A stretch of 64,000 nt of DNA from Flavobacterium sp. LC2016-23 (GTDB lineage: Bacteria > Bacteroidota > Bacteroidia > Flavobacteriales > Flavobacteriaceae). Shown piece by piece: positions 52,821 through 61,759 of the stretch; within the stretch, counting starts at the first letter, position 1, and each line of letters begins with the position of its first letter. The notes below the pieces were generated by a model. It saw only the letters and a program-made list of their open reading frames with translations, did no database searches and was not told the DNA's origin. The stretch covers positions 124,001-188,000 of the forward strand of contig NZ_WKKE01000006.1 in the NCBI RefSeq assembly GCF_009674775.1, in the 5' to 3' direction. The translations under genes and the position numbers were made by a program.

Positions 52821-55022
52821 ATGACATTATCCGTCTGGAGATATGCACACCTAACGCTGGCGGTATTTTCTTCACTCTTTCTTGTTCTGGCATCCGTTAC
52901 CGGAGTGGTACTTGCTGCCGATGCGATAGGGGAGAAAATACCGCCTTATCGTGTTGATAATTTTGAGAATCTCTACATTGCAGATGTTGTTCCGGCTTTG
53001 AGTAAGAATTATCTCGAAGTGAGCGAAATCAGTGTAGACCACAATCAGTTTACTACCTTAAAAGGGCTTGATGAAGAGGGTAACGATGTTAACGCTTATA
53101 TAAATCCGACAACTGGCACAGTAGTAGGGAAGACTGAAAAGAAAAGTGCTTTTATCCAATGGGTCACTTCACTTCATCGTTCGCTGTTTTTGCACGAAAC
53201 CGGAAGGCTTTTTATTGGGGTGAATGCTTTTTTGCTTTTTCTGATTGCCATTTCCGGTACCGCATTGGTATTACAGAGACAAAAGGGATTACGACGTTTT
53301 TTCTCGAAAATCATTAAAGACAATTTTGCACAATATTACCATGTCATCTTAGGAAGGCTGATGCTTATTCCGATTTTGATAATGGCGCTTTCGGGTACCT
53401 ATCTTTCCATGCAAAGATTTAAACTTTTTCCGGAGACCAAAATCAATGATAAAGAAAGTTCATTCGATACTAAAACTGCCAAAAAACAAAATAGTGCCGA
53501 TTTTGAGATCTTCAAAAAGATAAAACTTTCTGAGGTCCAGAAAATAGAATTTCCTTTTGATACCGAAGATCCGGAAGAGTTTTTTATACTGAAACTTACC
53601 GATCGGGAACTGAAGATCAATCAGTTTACAGGGCAAATTGTAAGCGAAGTCCGTTATCCGGTGACGGTATTGCTTGAAAATCTGAGCCTTGATCTTCATA
53701 CCGGACGCGCTAATGCGATCTGGGCTGTTGTTCTGGCCATTGCAGCTCTGAACATTCTGTTTTTTATTTATTCGGGTTTTGCCATGACGTTGCGTCGCAG
53801 GGAAACCAGAATAAAAAACAAACATACAGCAAAAGACAGTCGCTTCATTATACTGGCCGGTTCAGAAAACGGAAGTACTTTGCGTTTTGCAAATGCGATT
53901 CACACACAATTGCTGCACAAAGGTTTTTCATCTTATCTGGGTGGTTTAAATGACTATACCCAATTTCCAAAAGCAGAACATCTTATCATTTTTACGTCAA
54001 CACACGGGCTAGGGGATGCACCTTCCAATGGCGGTAAATTTTTAGCACTGGTGGATCAATATCCACAGGAACAAAAAGTTGCAGTAAGCGTTGTTGGTTT
54101 CGGGTCTAAATCATATCCTGATTTTTGTGGTTTTGCGAAAAAAACAGAAGAGTTGTTAGCTCAGAAATCATGGAGTAACCATTTTCTCGAACTCCACACG
54201 GTTGATGATAAGTCACCGAAACAATTTGTAGAATGGGTAAAAAAATGGAGCCAAAAAACAGACATTCCTTTAGCTGTGACACCGGCAACCTATGCACAAA
54301 AGCCAAGAGGAGTGGAGAAGATGATTGTTTTGGAAAAAACAGCGATTTCAGAAACCGATCATACCTTTAGGATCACCCTGCGTGCCGGAATGCGGACTAA
54401 ATTTACCTCGGGCGACCTGCTTGCCGTTTATCCGGCGGGAGACGGGAGAGACCGTTTGTATTCGATAGGCAAGAGCAAAGGGAATATCAGTTTAGTGGTA
54501 AAGCTGCATCCACACGGTCTTGGATCCGGTTATTTATACGATCTTAAACCCGGTTCTGTTATCAGAGCGCGCGTTATGCATAATGAAGGATTTCATTTTC
54601 CTAAAAAGAGCATGGGAGTGGCTCTGATTTCAAATGGAACCGGAATTGCACCCTTTCTGGGAATGATTGAGCAGAATAAAACTAAAACAGCCTGTCATTT
54701 GTATTGTGGTTTCCGAAACGAAACGGAATCGGTTTCTGCATACAGAGAATTCGCAAACGATCACATCAGCAAGCAATACCTGAAAGATTTTCACTTTGCC
54801 TTTTCACGCGAACAAAATCAATGTTATGTGATGGATTTGATTCAAAGAGACGCTGTTTTCTTTGCTGCTTTATTACAAAAGGGCGGAACAATTATGATTT
54901 GCGGTTCACTTGCAATGCAGCAGGATGTAGAAAAAGTGCTGGACACCATTTGCATTGAAAAAACCGGAAACGATCTGGCGTTTTATAAAACAAAAAAACA
55001 AGTACTGGCAGATTGTTATTAA
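52821..55022 (+). CDS. PepSY membrane - flavodoxin - flavoprotein reductase fusion
   Basis: The 733-aa protein moves electrons from cytosolic NADPH across the inner membrane. The membrane half has four PepSY-type helices (about 10-33, 130-155, 175-197 and 297-325) with His near membrane faces (HRSLFLHETGRLF, HVILGRL, LDLHTGRAN), probably binding heme. The cytosolic half has a flavodoxin domain (ILAGSENGSTLRFA), an FAD-binding motif (RLYSIGKS) and an NADP-binding motif (SNGTGIAPFLG). Relatives reduce siderophore-bound iron or feed periplasmic flavoproteins. It starts 5 bases after the DUF2271 gene. Confidence 0.9.
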   Translation: MTLSVWRYAHLTLAVFSSLFLVLASVTGVVLAADAIGEKIPPYRVDNFENLYIADVVPALSKNYLEVSEISVDHNQFTTLKGLDEEGNDVNAYINPTTGTVVGKTEKKSAFIQWVTSLHRSLFLHETGRLFIGVNAFLLFLIAISGTALVLQRQKGLRRFFSKIIKDNFAQYYHVILGRLMLIPILIMALSGTYLSMQRFKLFPETKINDKESSFDTKTAKKQNSADFEIFKKIKLSEVQKIEFPFDTEDPEEFFILKLTDRELKINQFTGQIVSEVRYPVTVLLENLSLDLHTGRANAIWAVVLAIAALNILFFIYSGFAMTLRRRETRIKNKHTAKDSRFIILAGSENGSTLRFANAIHTQLLHKGFSSYLGGLNDYTQFPKAEHLIIFTSTHGLGDAPSNGGKFLALVDQYPQEQKVAVSVVGFGSKSYPDFCGFAKKTEELLAQKSWSNHFLELHTVDDKSPKQFVEWVKKWSQKTDIPLAVTPATYAQKPRGVEKMIVLEKTAISETDHTFRITLRAGMRTKFTSGDLLAVYPAGDGRDRLYSIGKSKGNISLVVKLHPHGLGSGYLYDLKPGSVIRARVMHNEGFHFPKKSMGVALISNGTGIAPFLGMIEQNKTKTACHLYCGFRNETESVSAYREFANDHISKQYLKDFHFAFSREQNQCYVMDLIQRDAVFFAALLQKGGTIMICGSLAMQQDVEKVLDTICIEKTGNDLAFYKTKKQVLADCY

Positions 55023-55032
55023 GCTTGAAATT

Positions 55033-56019
55033 ATGTTAAAGAGAATACTAAATATAGTTCCAATTTGCCTGTTCCTGTACAGTTTTGCCTGCACAGGACA
55101 AGTGCTGCGAAAAAGAACCACATTGCTGATGGGAAGCCGTTTTGATATTACTATTGTGGCAGAAGATTCACTAACGGCTGAAACCCTAATAAAAGAAACC
55201 ATTGCAGAAATTATACGCATAGAAAACCTTATTTCGGACTGGAAATCGGATTCTCAGGTTTCAGAGGTCAATCAAAATGCGGGTATTCGCGCCGTAAAAG
55301 TAGACCCGGAAGTTTTTGATCTGACCAAGAGAGCAATTGCCATTTCTAAGATCACAAACGGGGCGTTCGATATTAGCTTTGCCGCATTGGAAAAAGTATG
55401 GAAATATGACGGCTCTATGACCAAAATACCGACACCGGAGCAGATCAAAAAATCAGTAGAAAAAGTAGGATATCAAAACATAGTCTTAGACAGTATTCAG
55501 TCGACGATATTTCTGAAACTACCCGGAATGAAAATTGGTTTTGGATCCATCGGAAAAGGCTACGCAGCCGATAAAGCCCGCGAAGTGATGGAAGCCAAAG
55601 GCGTAAAAGCCGGCATTGTGAACGCTTCCGGAGACTTAACCACTTGGGGAAAACAACCCAACGGAAAAGAATGGACTATCGGCATTACGAATCCATTTGA
55701 TACAGATAAATTCGTCAAAATATTTTCCCTGAAAAGAGAAGCCGTTACCACCTCCGGTAATTATGAAAAGTTTGTAGAATTAAACGGTAAAAGATATTCC
55801 CATATCATAAACCCCATCACGGGTTATCCCGCAACCGGACTGGTGAGCGTCACCGTCTTCGGACCAAGTGCGGAAATGGCAAATGGTTTCAGTACTTCAT
55901 TGATTGTTCTCGGAAAAGAGGCCGGACTTCAGTTAATCCATAAATATCCGGAGTATAGTTGTTTAATGATTACGGATAAGGGAAAAGTTTTTAAATCGAA
56001 AAATTTTAGGAGGAATTGA
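55033..56019 (+). CDS. apbE: FAD:protein FMN transferase (ApbE)
   Basis: I choose the Met at 55033 because it opens a lipoprotein-like signal (IVPICLFLYSFAC, Cys15), 10 bases after the reductase stop; the 26 codons before it overlap that gene. The 328-aa protein has the ApbE pattern: TLLMGSRFDITIV, ISDWKSDSQVSEVNQNAG, GFGSIGKGYAADKAREVM, GIVNASGDLTTWG and a C-terminal MANGFSTSLIVLGKEAGL. It transfers FMN from FAD to Thr/Ser in exported proteins. The DUF2271 protein upstream is its probable substrate. Confidence 0.93.
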   Translation: MLKRILNIVPICLFLYSFACTGQVLRKRTTLLMGSRFDITIVAEDSLTAETLIKETIAEIIRIENLISDWKSDSQVSEVNQNAGIRAVKVDPEVFDLTKRAIAISKITNGAFDISFAALEKVWKYDGSMTKIPTPEQIKKSVEKVGYQNIVLDSIQSTIFLKLPGMKIGFGSIGKGYAADKAREVMEAKGVKAGIVNASGDLTTWGKQPNGKEWTIGITNPFDTDKFVKIFSLKREAVTTSGNYEKFVELNGKRYSHIINPITGYPATGLVSVTVFGPSAEMANGFSTSLIVLGKEAGLQLIHKYPEYSCLMITDKGKVFKSKNFRRN

Positions 56020-56101
56020 GTGGAAGTTTTTTTATTTCTTAAAACAGATTTGCTCTTTATAATTAGATCATTTATGACACCTCTGAATACTAGCGAATTA
56101 T

Positions 56102-56881
56102 TTAATTGACATTAACATCAAAAGAAACTTCTTTATTAAGAACTGGTGTTACTTTATCATCAAAAGTATATTGAGCTATTATTTTTATTCTATTAATGCC
56201 TTTATTGTTTAAAACTTCTTCAGCAATAATTTCTGTTGGTAATTTACTTTTAATAATTCTCTTAACTTTCGGGTTATCACCAATGCTATTTTCTATTCTA
56301 AAACTTCTTTTTGCATTTGGTATGTTGGCTACTAAATAACTATATCTTATAGTATCTCCTATCTTTAAGATATCTTCAGTTTTAATCCCAATCTGTCTTT
56401 TATTTATTAGTTTATATTGAGCTACTGGCCAAATTGAATAACCATCATACATCTTTACTACTTTGTCTCCAAATCTTATAATAAAGGCGGTTTTTCCAAG
56501 GCTGTCACACATAATATATTTGTTGATTAAACCTTTTTTGTCGTAATAAATACATTCTAAATTTACTTTAGTATTTTTTCTATAATATACAGACTCAATT
56601 TTACCGTTATTATCATAGTAAGAACATACTCCGCTTGGTTCATTATTTATAAATTTTCCTTCTGCTATTTTAATTCCCTTTTCATTATAATTTATAAATT
56701 TCCCCTCCAAAATTGTATCACCATTGCTAAGAATGTATTCGTGTGTTTTTAGTAGTTTTCCTGTTTTGCTATATTCTTTTAAAACATAAACTTTTTTATC
56801 ATTAGAAGTTTTATTAAATATTATTAGTCCAATAATTATAATAGATAATATTAGGAATGTTATTTTATATTTTGTTTTCAT
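56102..56881 (-). CDS. YwqK/MORN-like protein, immunity candidate
   Basis: The 259-aa protein has an N-terminal membrane anchor (ITFLILSIIIIGLIIF) and two or three MORN/YwqK-like repeats (EGKFINYNEKGIKIAEGKFI; SGVCSYYDNNGKIESVYY) annotated elsewhere as antitoxin-like. The second half is beta-rich and unknown. The 50 bases before the gene match the segment before the lipoprotein gene at 60035, suggesting both once followed the same kind of Rhs toxin end. Confidence 0.65.
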   Translation of the reverse strand: MKTKYKITFLILSIIIIGLIIFNKTSNDKKVYVLKEYSKTGKLLKTHEYILSNGDTILEGKFINYNEKGIKIAEGKFINNEPSGVCSYYDNNGKIESVYYRKNTKVNLECIYYDKKGLINKYIMCDSLGKTAFIIRFGDKVVKMYDGYSIWPVAQYKLINKRQIGIKTEDILKIGDTIRYSYLVANIPNAKRSFRIENSIGDNPKVKRIIKSKLPTEIIAEEVLNNKGINRIKIIAQYTFDDKVTPVLNKEVSFDVNVN

Positions 56882-56946
56882 TATCTCTTTTTGTTACCGT
56901 CGATAAACATCTTTTCTTATTTGAACTCAGTTATATCAGCTTACCC

Positions 56947-56993
56947 AAGTCTTCATCAACTCTGATAAATGTGTCTGACTTTTGCGTCATTTG
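56947..56993. repeat. Rhs-end repeat, copy A
   Basis: About 47 bases (AAGTCTTCAT...CATTT on the plus strand) that align, with about 80 percent identity by eye, to 60418-60464. Both copies sit before a minus-strand immunity-like gene. Confidence 0.6.
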
Positions 56994-57000
56994 TAAGAAT

Positions 57001-57034
57001 AAAAAAAAATGCACAAAGTCAAATTGTGCATTTT
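57001..57034 (-). terminator. Terminator of the XRE-type gene
   Basis: On the minus strand AAAATGCACAA / TTGTGCATTTT stem with a 7-base loop, followed by nine T. Confidence 0.8.
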
Positions 57035-57063
57035 GTATATAAGAAATCCTCTACTTAAGAATA

Positions 57064-57465
57064 TTATTTCCTTTTCATCAATTTTTCTAAATACTCCACC
57101 TTATCCTTTTCAGCCTGAACCAAACGTTCGAAAAGTTCTACGACTTTTTCAAGAGGATTGAAGGTGCAATGAGATGGATGATTGTTAAATGATCCAGATC
57201 CAGCAGTACTGTTATCATAAAAGTTATTGAAATAACTAAAAACAGATTCTTCCGAAAAGTTTTCAATAGCTTCTACCGTAACACCAAGTGCTTTTGCAAT
57301 TTCTTTCAGTTTTGCGGGATCAACAGTTTCGCTGGATTCAATAACGGAAATATATTTCTGACTTGTTCCAATAGCTTCTCCAAGTACTTCTTGTTTCATA
57401 CCACGAAGTTCTCTGATTCGGCTTATATTTCGGCCAATGTGTCTGGGTTTGGTTGCTGTGCTCAT
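57064..57465 (-). CDS. XRE-type helix-turn-helix protein
   Basis: The 133-aa protein has an XRE helix-turn-helix at about 10-65 (RELRGMKQEVLGEAIGTSQK, YISVIESSETVDPAKLKEIA) and a C-terminal Lys/Glu-rich coiled coil (VVELFERLVQAEKDKVEYLE). It probably binds DNA as a dimer. Isolated, but near a second HTH gene on the same strand. Confidence 0.88.
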   Translation of the reverse strand: MSTATKPRHIGRNISRIRELRGMKQEVLGEAIGTSQKYISVIESSETVDPAKLKEIAKALGVTVEAIENFSEESVFSYFNNFYDNSTAGSGSFNNHPSHCTFNPLEKVVELFERLVQAEKDKVEYLEKLMKRK

Positions 57466-57496
57466 AGTTCAAAGATAATAATAATGAATAAAAAAA

Positions 57497-57540
57497 TTAG
57501 ATAATTTGGTAATTAGATAATTAGATAATTTGATAATGTA
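57497..57540. repeat. Short AT-rich tandem repeat
   Basis: Several copies of TTAGATAAT / TTTGATAATG-like units between the two HTH genes. Confidence 0.6.
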
Positions 57541-57573
57541 AACTGCGACTGAAAACCGCGACTGAAAACTTTC

Positions 57574-58095
57574 TTACAGAGCCGATAGTTTCTTTTTCAG
57601 GCACTTTTCCTCGTATTGCAGCAGTTGAAGTTTAAATTCGTATTGCTTCTGTTGGTGAGGACTGTTTTTCTGCATAACATCTTTTGTTCTGTCTTTTAGG
57701 TGCGGTAAAACTTTGTCTTTGATTTCTTTTTCTACTTCGTCTTCCAGAAAATCAGTAAGTTCGAAACCGTTGCGGGCACATTCGTATTTTTCCTGACACT
57801 TTTTGAGTTTAGCGGTGATCCTATATTGGTTGATTTTGTTTAGGTTCAACTGGTCCTCCCAGTACTCCATTTCGTTTAATTCCGGCTGCTGTATAGGAGA
57901 AGGATTATTTTCTCTCTTTATTTTTTGCTGTTCTACAAAAACCTCCATTTTAACGAGTCTCAGTTGGGCTGCCGACGGCAGAAGACGTTTCCCTAATACA
58001 TACATCGACCAAAGGCCTGGCTTTACACCCAATAGTGTGGCTATTTCTTCCTGCTGAAACCCCAATAGGTCTCCTGTTTTTTTCTCCCTTTTCAT
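57574..58095 (-). CDS. HTH protein with coiled-coil C-terminus
   Basis: The 173-aa protein begins with an XRE-like helix-turn-helix (GFQQEEIATLLGVKPGLWSM, YVLGKRLLPSAAQLRLVKME) and continues as a Lys/Glu-rich coiled coil. Family members are known near Rhs or toxin loci, with no known function. A cluster of TACAACA/TGTTGTA repeats lies 59 bases upstream of the start. Confidence 0.75.
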   Translation of the reverse strand: MKREKKTGDLLGFQQEEIATLLGVKPGLWSMYVLGKRLLPSAAQLRLVKMEVFVEQQKIKRENNPSPIQQPELNEMEYWEDQLNLNKINQYRITAKLKKCQEKYECARNGFELTDFLEDEVEKEIKDKVLPHLKDRTKDVMQKNSPHQQKQYEFKLQLLQYEEKCLKKKLSAL

Positions 58096-58153
58096 TACTC
58101 AGTTTATGGTTGTTGTATTTTAGTACTGTTTAAAATTAATTGCTATTCTCGCT

Positions 58154-58262
58154 TACAACATTCTGTTGTAAATTACTTGTTGTATTTTTTAATCAACATA
58201 AGTTTTTCAACACGTCTGTTGTGAATTATTTGTTGAATTTGTATTACAACAAAAGTTTTTCA
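58154..58262. repeat. Tandem pair of operator-like dyads
   Basis: Two imperfect 53-base direct copies (58155-58208 and 58209-58262), each starting with a dyad: TACAACA-TTC-TGTTGTA (58154-58170) and CAACA-CGTC-TGTTG (58208-58221), and each ending in AGTTTTTC. TTGTTG and CAACA half-sites recur between. They lie upstream of the HTH gene at 57574, so it probably controls itself. The remaining part of 58096-58535 is AT-rich without a gene. Confidence 0.65.
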
Positions 58263-58535
58263 ACACAATTTTTTAGACGTCATTTTAATTTTTGTTTTGC
58301 GAGGGAGATTTTTTATATCCTTACTTTAAATAAAAACAAATGTAATAAAAAGATTACAATTAAAAATAATTGGGGTAGAAAATATTTTTTGAGTAGTACT
58401 AGTTGTGCGAAGTAATTATCTACGCTGGCAAATATTTGTTACTTATTTCTCTTGCAAACAAATCTTGTCAAAAAACGATAGTCTTATAATATTTACGCAG
58501 CTTTCAGGAGAAGCCTCTCGAGGGTTGGATATTTT

Positions 58536-58796
58536 TTAGTAAATTCTAAAAACATAAAAACCCCACCATGTACTGATGAGGTTTGCTATTTTATTCTCTT
58601 TGTGGTTTATCATTGCGGGTGGGAAGTCACGGGACGTTCGTAGCTTTTCATGAGGAACACTTAGGAGAGCGGGGTCAATAAAATAAACAGGATTATTAAG
58701 AGCGTAAGTATATGAACTAAAACTACGAGATTTCTCTGCAAGCGGGGTGGTTAAATTATAAAAACACCTAATCTGTAACACTAGCATTACCAACAT
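58536..58796 (-). pseudogene. Rhs core fragment
   Basis: The 86-codon frame contains TTPLAEKSRSFSSYTYALNN and PVYFIDP, the hallmark of the Bacteroidota Rhs/YD-repeat core (normally followed by DGM). The remaining residues are out of frame with any Rhs end. No YD repeats or start region are left. Its beginning LQIRCF is encoded by a 16-base segment that recurs at 60001. Confidence 0.75.
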
Positions 58797-58802
58797 TACC
58801 CA

Positions 58803-59276
58803 TTATTGTAATTCAATACAATCAACTTCATTATTACAGCCTGTACAAATTAATTTAGGAAGACCGTTTTTTAATTTTACTTTATTAATACAATTATCTA
58901 ATTTAAAAAACAGAATGTTTTTTACTAGTTTTATGGGTAATTGATAATCAGTTGCAACATTATAATATCCTACGAATTCTTTTTTTGCATTATATACAAA
59001 AATTTGATTATCACTGTGTAAACTTTGCAAATTAACATAAGATGAATTAATAATATAAAACTTCTTGTCATTTTTTGTTATAAACTGCCCCAGATACTTT
59101 CCTTCGTATTCATATCCTTTTTCAAATTTTTTCTTACTAACTTTATTTATGAGGTTATTAGTAATTAAATATTTATTAAACTTATGCCGCTGTTGTTGGT
59201 GTGCGAAGACTTCTTGGCAATATAAATTATTAAATGCAAAGTTTAAAAGAAAAAGCAAAATTGTTAGTTGTTTCAT
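58803..59276 (-). CDS. Exported protein, immunity candidate
   Basis: The 157-aa protein has a signal peptide (QLTILLFLLNFAFNNLYC) and a beta-rich mature part of low GC (YIINSSYVNLQSLHSDNQIF), ending with GCNNEVDCIELQ. It starts 3 bases after the stop of the toxin-tip-like frame at 59280, the usual order of toxin then immunity gene. Family unknown. Confidence 0.55.
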   Translation of the reverse strand: MKQLTILLFLLNFAFNNLYCQEVFAHQQQRHKFNKYLITNNLINKVSKKKFEKGYEYEGKYLGQFITKNDKKFYIINSSYVNLQSLHSDNQIFVYNAKKEFVGYYNVATDYQLPIKLVKNILFFKLDNCINKVKLKNGLPKLICTGCNNEVDCIELQ

Positions 59277-59279
59277 AAT

Positions 59280-59576
59280 TTAATAGTCTGTTGGTTTAGG
59301 TTCTCTGCTATTCTGTTCCATAGTATTAATTTTATTTTGGTATTCTTTATCTTTAGAACCAGGACCAAATCTTCTTAGTGCTTCAGTCCATCCTTGACAA
59401 GTAAAGTTGCCTTTTCCATCTGATGTAAATCCTTTACCAATTGAATATCTTATAGCTAGATTTATTTCCTGATGTGGAGAAAAAACAGCTCCTTTAGTAA
59501 TTCCTAAACCGATTTTGTCACTGGTGTAATCCCCCGCTAGCGCGAGCGTCTCGCTCGTGAACGCAATCAACATCAA
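59280..59576 (-). pseudogene. Rhs toxin-tip-like fragment
   Basis: Codons 59530 to 59280 read TSDKIGLGITKGAVFSPHQE, then INLAIRYSIGKGFTSDGKGN and a polar end, fitting the variable tip of a polymorphic toxin. The nominal start (LIAFTSETLAL) is translated from an inverted-repeat element at 59541-59566, so the true N-terminal part was lost when that element arrived or recombined. Confidence 0.5.
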
Positions 59577-59801
59577 TTTATGTCAATTTCTAAAACATTT
59601 TGGTCATTATCACCGTAGCTTCTTGCCAAATTTGTATTTTATACTCATTATTACATTTTGTAGCTAATCTAAGAAATACTTTGTGATTACGAACTAGATA
59701 TTCGCACTAGCGAGTGAAACATAAAAAAACTCGCATCACTGCGAGTTCTTTGTTTTTATGCTTTGTCGATTCACTTTGCGTTCACGAGCGAGACGCTCGC
59801 G
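59541..59801. repeat. 26-bp perfect inverted repeat
   Basis: 59541-59566 and 59776-59801 are exact complements (each arm contains GCGAGCGTCTCGCTCGTG, itself partly palindromic). They enclose 209 bases with a terminator-like hairpin (59723-59747), and each is preceded by CCCC-GCTAG- or CCCC-TTGCTGG-like bases. GC-rich arms in AT-rich DNA point to a mobile or recombinogenic element. Confidence 0.85.
59723..59747. terminator. Hairpin terminator
   Basis: AACTCGCA-TCAC-TGCGAGTT with seven T on the minus strand. It ends any transcript entering from 60035. The rest of 59577-60034 holds a 16-base Rhs trace at 60001-60016 and no gene. Confidence 0.7.
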
Positions 59802-60034
59802 CCAGCAAGGGGAACAAAATTATATTTTGATTGATATTACTTTTGTATGCATTATAACCATAGTCAAACTGTTGTCGCTTTTGACACACACAGCATTTAT
59901 ATCTTTGGTTTCCGTTGGATTGAAATCCATTTTTTATGCATTTACTATTCAAAAATTACAAATTTTTATTCTCTTTCAGGCAGTTAAATTGCTAATATGT
60001 AAAAACACCTAATCTGATACACTACCGATTTTGT

Positions 60035-60373
60035 TTATTCTTTCTTTAAATAAAATTTTGTATTAACAATTCCCTTTTTTACAAAATAAAGTTTGTTTCC
60101 TTTTATTTTAAATGTAAGGGTATCTGGAGGAAAGTTATTTTTTGTTGCATCCAAAAAACAAATTACTTGTTTTTCTTTTAATATATAATGCCCTTTAGCA
60201 AAAATACTTATCGTATGTATTTCTGTCTTTTCAACAGTATTGTCAGAATTTAAAGTTATTTGAAAAAATGCGCTCTTATCTCTTGAATAACTAGTATTAT
60301 ATTTTCCGTAAATATTTTTACTACAAGAAGTAAATATTATCAAGAATCCTATCAATAGAATTATTTTTTTCAT
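60035..60373 (-). CDS. Small lipoprotein, immunity candidate
   Basis: The 112-aa product has a lipoprotein signal (LIGFLIIFTSC, Cys17) and a beta-strand-rich lipocalin-like mature part (GKYNTSYSRDKSAFFQITLN). Immediately before the ATG, minus-strand codons 60423-60379 read RLRGAGIGTTTYKPQ and a stop, like the end of an Rhs protein, spaced 2 bases from this gene. It is therefore probably the immunity gene of a vanished Rhs toxin. Confidence 0.6.
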   Translation of the reverse strand: MKKIILLIGFLIIFTSCSKNIYGKYNTSYSRDKSAFFQITLNSDNTVEKTEIHTISIFAKGHYILKEKQVICFLDATKNNFPPDTLTFKIKGNKLYFVKKGIVNTKFYLKKE

Positions 60374-60417
60374 CCTTATTGTGGTTTATATGTTGTGGTT
60401 CCAATCCCAGCTCCGCG

Positions 60418-60464
60418 AAGTCTTCATCGACACTGCGCAAATGTATTTGACTTTGCGCCATTTT
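60418..60464. repeat. Rhs-end repeat, copy B
   Basis: Partner of 56947-56993. It overlaps the trace of an Rhs C-terminus before the lipoprotein gene. Confidence 0.6.
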
Positions 60465-60574
60465 AGAAATAATTCGGATAGTGGACAATCTTTTTAAATC
60501 AAAAAACTTTAAGGGTAATGGAGTGGGAGATTACTATCGAAAGAAAAGAAATTAATGTATAATTTCGGGTTTTT

Positions 60575-61603
60575 TTATAACCTCATCGTAGATTCCCTTT
60601 CAATAATATGAGTCGGCAATTCCACAATCTGATGAACCACCGGAATGTGTTCTTTTATCTGGGCGATTTCATCAATTAAAATGGAGGCTGCACGATATCC
60701 GATATCGTAGCCGGGCTGATCGATTGTGGTTAGTTTTGGGGAAATTACGGTGCTCATAAACCAATTGCTGAATCCAAAAACGGCAACCTGTTCGGGAGTT
60801 TTTATTTTTTTGTCATTAAAATATTTAATAATTCCGATGGCCACCAGATCCGTAACGGCAAAAACAGCATCCACATCCTTGTGATCGGCCATTAATTTTT
60901 CGGCATTTTCGTAACCGTCTTCAAAATCCGTATTGTGATCACAAACATAGACCAAAGAAGGATCGTACTTTATGTTATGGTCTTCAAGTGCTTTTTTATA
61001 GCCTAAAAAACGGTCAATAGAATTCTGGGGAACATAAGAACCACGAAAATGCGCAATTTTTTTGAATCCTTTTTCTATTAAATACGTTACGGCATCATAG
61101 GCAGCTTTCATGTCATTGATAACTACTTTGGAACAATCGACACGTTTGGCAATTTTATCAAATAAAACCACCGGCGTATTTTTTCGGATGGCTTCGTTGA
61201 TGTGAAAAAAATCATCAGTTTCATTAGAGAGTGACATCAAAATACCATCCACTCTTTTTTGCAACAACAGGGCAACCTGTTTTTTTTCCAGTTCATATTT
61301 TTCACTGGACTGAAGGATAATAACCAGATAGCCTCTTTTCTCCGCCTCTTCCAGAATGCCGTTCAGGACGCTGGAAAAAAAGTGATGCACCGTTGCAGGA
61401 ATAATAACCCCAATCGTTTTGGTTTCATTGGTTCTGAGGTTTACCGCAACAGAGTTTGGCATATAATTCATCTTATCGGCCATTTCAATCACTTTTGCAC
61501 GGGTAGTTTTACTAATATCAGTATACCCTTTTAAAGCTTTTGAAACCGTAGTGACAGAAATTCCCAATGCCTCGGCGATATCAATTAATTTTGTATCATT
61601 CAT
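60575..61603 (-). CDS. LacI-family regulator
   Basis: The 342-aa repressor has an N-terminal helix-turn-helix (KLIDIAEALGISVTTVSKAL), the hinge (MNYMPNSVAVNL) and a periplasmic-binding-protein-like sugar domain (TIGVIIPATVHHFFSSVLNG; FAVTDLVAIGIIKYF). It is divergent from the TonB-dependent receptor, with two strong LacI-type operators in between, so it most likely represses that receptor until its sugar arrives. Autoregulation is possible. Confidence 0.93.
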   Translation of the reverse strand: MNDTKLIDIAEALGISVTTVSKALKGYTDISKTTRAKVIEMADKMNYMPNSVAVNLRTNETKTIGVIIPATVHHFFSSVLNGILEEAEKRGYLVIILQSSEKYELEKKQVALLLQKRVDGILMSLSNETDDFFHINEAIRKNTPVVLFDKIAKRVDCSKVVINDMKAAYDAVTYLIEKGFKKIAHFRGSYVPQNSIDRFLGYKKALEDHNIKYDPSLVYVCDHNTDFEDGYENAEKLMADHKDVDAVFAVTDLVAIGIIKYFNDKKIKTPEQVAVFGFSNWFMSTVISPKLTTIDQPGYDIGYRAASILIDEIAQIKEHIPVVHQIVELPTHIIERESTMRL

Positions 61604-61759
61604 GAAATAAATATACTAAAAATTACGAGAGTTCGATGTGAAAATTATGAAAGGCAATATTAGTAAAGATTTTTCAAAAATGGGAAGCCTTGTGTATTCT
61701 AAACAATCGTCATTGCGTACTTCGCGGTTAAATTAAACCAGTTTTTCTAAAAAAAATAA

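Noticed and set aside
54955-55032. Upstream Met as start of the ApbE gene
   Set aside because: It would overlap the reductase gene by 68 bases and bury the lipoprotein signal; the Met at 55033 fits the operon spacing.
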